Source: Crocinitomicaceae bacterium (GTDB taxonomy: Bacteria; Bacteroidota; Bacteroidia; Flavobacteriales_D; Crocinitomicaceae). Taken from it: a stretch of 8,214 bases of DNA. Positions 7,459-8,214 of this stretch are shown here, one piece after another (position 1 is the stretch's first letter; the number at the start of each line of letters is the position of its first letter). The stretch is taken from the NCBI GenBank assembly GCA_030830385.1, contig JAURNA010000135.1:1-8214 (forward strand), given 5' to 3'. A model generated the notes under the pieces. That model made no database searches. It was not told where the DNA came from and saw only the letters and a program-made list of their open reading frames with translations. A program made the translations under genes and the position numbers.

Positions 7459-7871
7459 TAGACAGGTTTTTTTCGAAGGCATTGCATGAGTTGATCGACG
7501 AGATTGTTGATCCGGTCATCCATTTGCATTCGCTTGTCGACGTCTTGCAGCTGTTCGCGATAGTCATCGTCCAGACGTAATTCCTGTATTTTGCGAGCGA
7601 TGACCTCAAGCTTTCGATAACCTTCTGAATCGGTTGGTATGGGTACGACTCCTGCCTTGCCTTTCGGGTCTCTGAGAAGCAAATTATGCATCTTTTCGCT
7701 TTCCCTGGAATAAAGAATAAGCGGACCATCCCATATACCCATCCGAAAATGCACATCAGGTGTGTCATTTGTAAAACAAGAGAAATCGGATAACCTCTCA
7801 TTGCAATCATTACAAAGGACTTCAATAAGTTCCATCATATTGGCAAGTTGACAGCGATTAAAAGCGAACAT
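7455..7871 (-). CDS. Conserved-looking hypothetical protein, family not recognised
   Basis: The 138-aa soluble protein has two visible parts. The N-terminal half contains a CxxC pair (C20, C23), a further C32, and a block MGIWDGPLILYS (44-55) followed by DPKGKAGVVPIPTD (68-81). The C-terminal half (about 85-135) is charged and helical, probably coiled-coil (VIARKIQELRLDDDYREQLQDV). No signal peptide or membrane segment is seen, and I do not know the family. I chose ATG at 7871; the frame extends to a TTG at 7886, but that codon overlaps a TTTG promoter-like box. A downstream ATG pair at residues 12-13 is another option. It converges on the WD40 gene with a 4-nt overlap (TTA/TAG). An overlapping 149-codon minus frame (7376-7825) has shadow-like composition and was not chosen. 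Confidence 0.65.
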   Translation of the reverse strand: MFAFNRCQLANMMELIEVLCNDCNERLSDFSCFTNDTPDVHFRMGIWDGPLILYSRESEKMHNLLLRDPKGKAGVVPIPTDSEGYRKLEVIARKIQELRLDDDYREQLQDVDKRMQMDDRINNLVDQLMQCLRKKPVY

Positions 7872-7883
7872 ACTAAAATCGTA

Positions 7884-7891
7884 CAAAGTTT
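7884..7891 (-). promoter_or_regulatory. Candidate -7 box of the minus-strand hypothetical gene
   Basis: On the minus strand AAACTTTG matches TAnnTTTG except at the first base. It ends 12 nt before the ATG at 7871, an arrangement like that of deaD. No -33 TTG is evident at the usual distance. The match supports the ATG rather than the TTG (which lies inside the box) as start codon. Confidence 0.4.
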
Positions 7892-8025
7892 CCTATATCT
7901 CCGGTTTAAAAGTGGTATTTTCCGTATCAATCCTGCGGAAGGACGCAGTTAATGGGATCAGTATGAAAGAACTGTACTGTGACTGTAGAGATGCAAACGG
8001 TGTGAGCGGAATGCTTTTCATCAGA

Positions 8026-8118
8026 GTGGGCTATACTCGATTCGACCCCTGAAAGCACTGCTTTGAGTACCGACCGGTAGTGTCGGTTGTGTTCGTTTTT
8101 GTGATCAAACTCCATTTC
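8026..8118 (-). repeat. 93-bp tandem repeat, unit 1 (terminal, diverged)
   Basis: This first unit of a head-to-tail array differs from unit 2 at only 4 of 93 positions: 8038 (c/g), 8047 (c/a), 8052-equivalent base before AAAGC (g/c), and the base in the T-rich run near 8101 (g/t). Three changes fall in the tRNA-derived part and the adjacent hairpin: on the minus strand the T loop TTCGAAT becomes GTCGAAT, and the 8-bp hairpin stem acquires a mismatch. The sequence to its left (before 8026) shows no further repeat, so this is the array edge. A diverged end unit is typical of tandem arrays. Confidence 0.9.
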
Positions 8119-8141
8119 GTGGGCTATACTGGATTCGAACC
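8119..8141 (-). other. tRNA 3'-end fragment (T loop, T stem, acceptor strand)
   Basis: On the minus strand this reads GG-TTCGAAT-CC-AGT-ATAGCCC-A. It matches tRNA positions 52-73: G52-G53, the canonical T loop TTCGAAT, 3' T-stem strand CCAGT, 3' acceptor strand ATAGCCC and discriminator A. An intact tRNA would need ACTGG before the loop and GGGCTAT as 5' acceptor strand; neither is present, and GAGGG precedes the loop instead. It is therefore a truncated tRNA end, not a tRNA gene. Such ends usually mark integration sites of mobile elements or repeat families; the parental tRNA identity cannot be told because the anticodon arm is missing. Confidence 0.65.
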
Positions 8142-8211
8142 CTCAAAGCACTGCTTTGAGTACCGACCGGTAGTGTCGGTTGTGTTCGTTTTTTTGATCA
8201 AACTCCATTTC
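8119..8211 (-). repeat. 93-bp tandem repeat, unit 2, with tRNA 3'-end sequence
   Basis: This unit is complete, and unit 3 begins at 8212 (gtg), so the array runs beyond the window with an exact 93-bp period. Read on the + strand it contains gtgggctatact, then ggattcgaacc, a perfect 8-bp hairpin CTCAAAGC (8142-8149)/GCTTTGAG (8153-8160) with a 3-nt loop, and directly beside it a 6-bp hairpin ACCGAC (8162-8167)/GTCGGT (8175-8180) with a 7-nt loop. A T-run and the palindrome TTTGATCAAA (about 8193-8202) follow. The unit has no variable segments, so it is not a CRISPR array. Confidence 0.9.
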
Positions 8212-8214
8212 GTG

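Noticed and set aside
7332..7580. 82-codon + strand gene at the WD40 3' end
   Set aside because: It is out of frame with the seventh WD blade, which is clearly coding, and antisense to the minus-strand gene.
7376..7825. 149-codon minus-strand gene
   Set aside because: It overlaps both the WD40 gene and the better minus-strand frame, and its composition (many Ser/Met/Ile/Cys, no domain pattern) looks like a shadow.
7927..8115. 62-codon minus-strand gene at the array edge
   Set aside because: It arises from the repeat unit and a tRNA end read in frame; the next unit has a stop in the same place, and the flank has no protein-like conservation cue.
8026..8214. CRISPR array
   Set aside because: The period is 93 bp with near-identical full units; there are no short repeats alternating with variable spacers.
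8026..8214. Integron attC array
   Set aside because: The units contain hairpins, but I cannot find matched GTTRRRY/RYYYAAC core sites, and no cassette genes lie between units.
8119..8214. Functional tRNA gene on the minus strand
   Set aside because: The T loop and 3' acceptor strand are present, but there is no 5' acceptor strand (GGGCTAT), no D arm and no full T stem.

Overview
The window looks like chromosomal DNA of a Bacteroidota bacterium, probably from the Flavobacteriales or a close relative. The support is (i) TAnnTTTG-type -7 promoter elements just upstream of several starts and little sign of Shine-Dalgarno sequences, (ii) the protein set: a TatA-family protein with a long charged tail, a DeaD-type RNA helicase, a TypA/BipA GTPase with the GRGVxHLSVLIETMRREGYEL variant, a cytoplasmic TPR protein and a ComA-family enzyme, and (iii) moderate GC content. 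The assignment is inferred from the sequence only.

Left half (1-3946): three genes run rightward. tatA (25-408) encodes a twin-arginine translocase pore subunit. It has its own -7 box immediately before the ATG. A second promoter-like site at 420-451 precedes deaD (464-2146), a DEAD-box helicase with a C-terminal DbpA-type RNA-binding domain. typA (2150-3946) follows after only 3 nt. deaD and typA therefore look like a two-gene unit for ribosome assembly and translational stress, since both families are linked to 50S biogenesis and growth in the cold.

Middle gap (3947-4358): 412 bp with no intact gene. It holds a coding-like but interrupted reading frame (about 4065-4253) and an AT-rich leader before the next gene.

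Right operon (4359-7458): three closely packed rightward genes encode a 464-aa protein built almost entirely of TPRs, a phosphosulfolactate synthase (ComA/HSA32) family protein, and a 290-aa seven-bladed WD40 propeller. Intergenic gaps are 9 nt and 1 nt, so co-expression is very likely. The combination is one metabolic-type enzyme flanked by two protein-interaction scaffolds; its physiological role is not evident from sequence. A small unrecognised protein (7455-7871, minus strand) converges on the operon, and its stop codon overlaps the WD40 stop.

Right edge (8026-8214): a tandem array with an exact 93-bp period begins and runs off the end of the window. Each unit, read on the minus strand, carries the 3' end of a tRNA gene (T loop, 3' T-stem strand and 3' acceptor strand) next to two hairpins, with no 5' tRNA half. 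This is the most unusual feature of the window.
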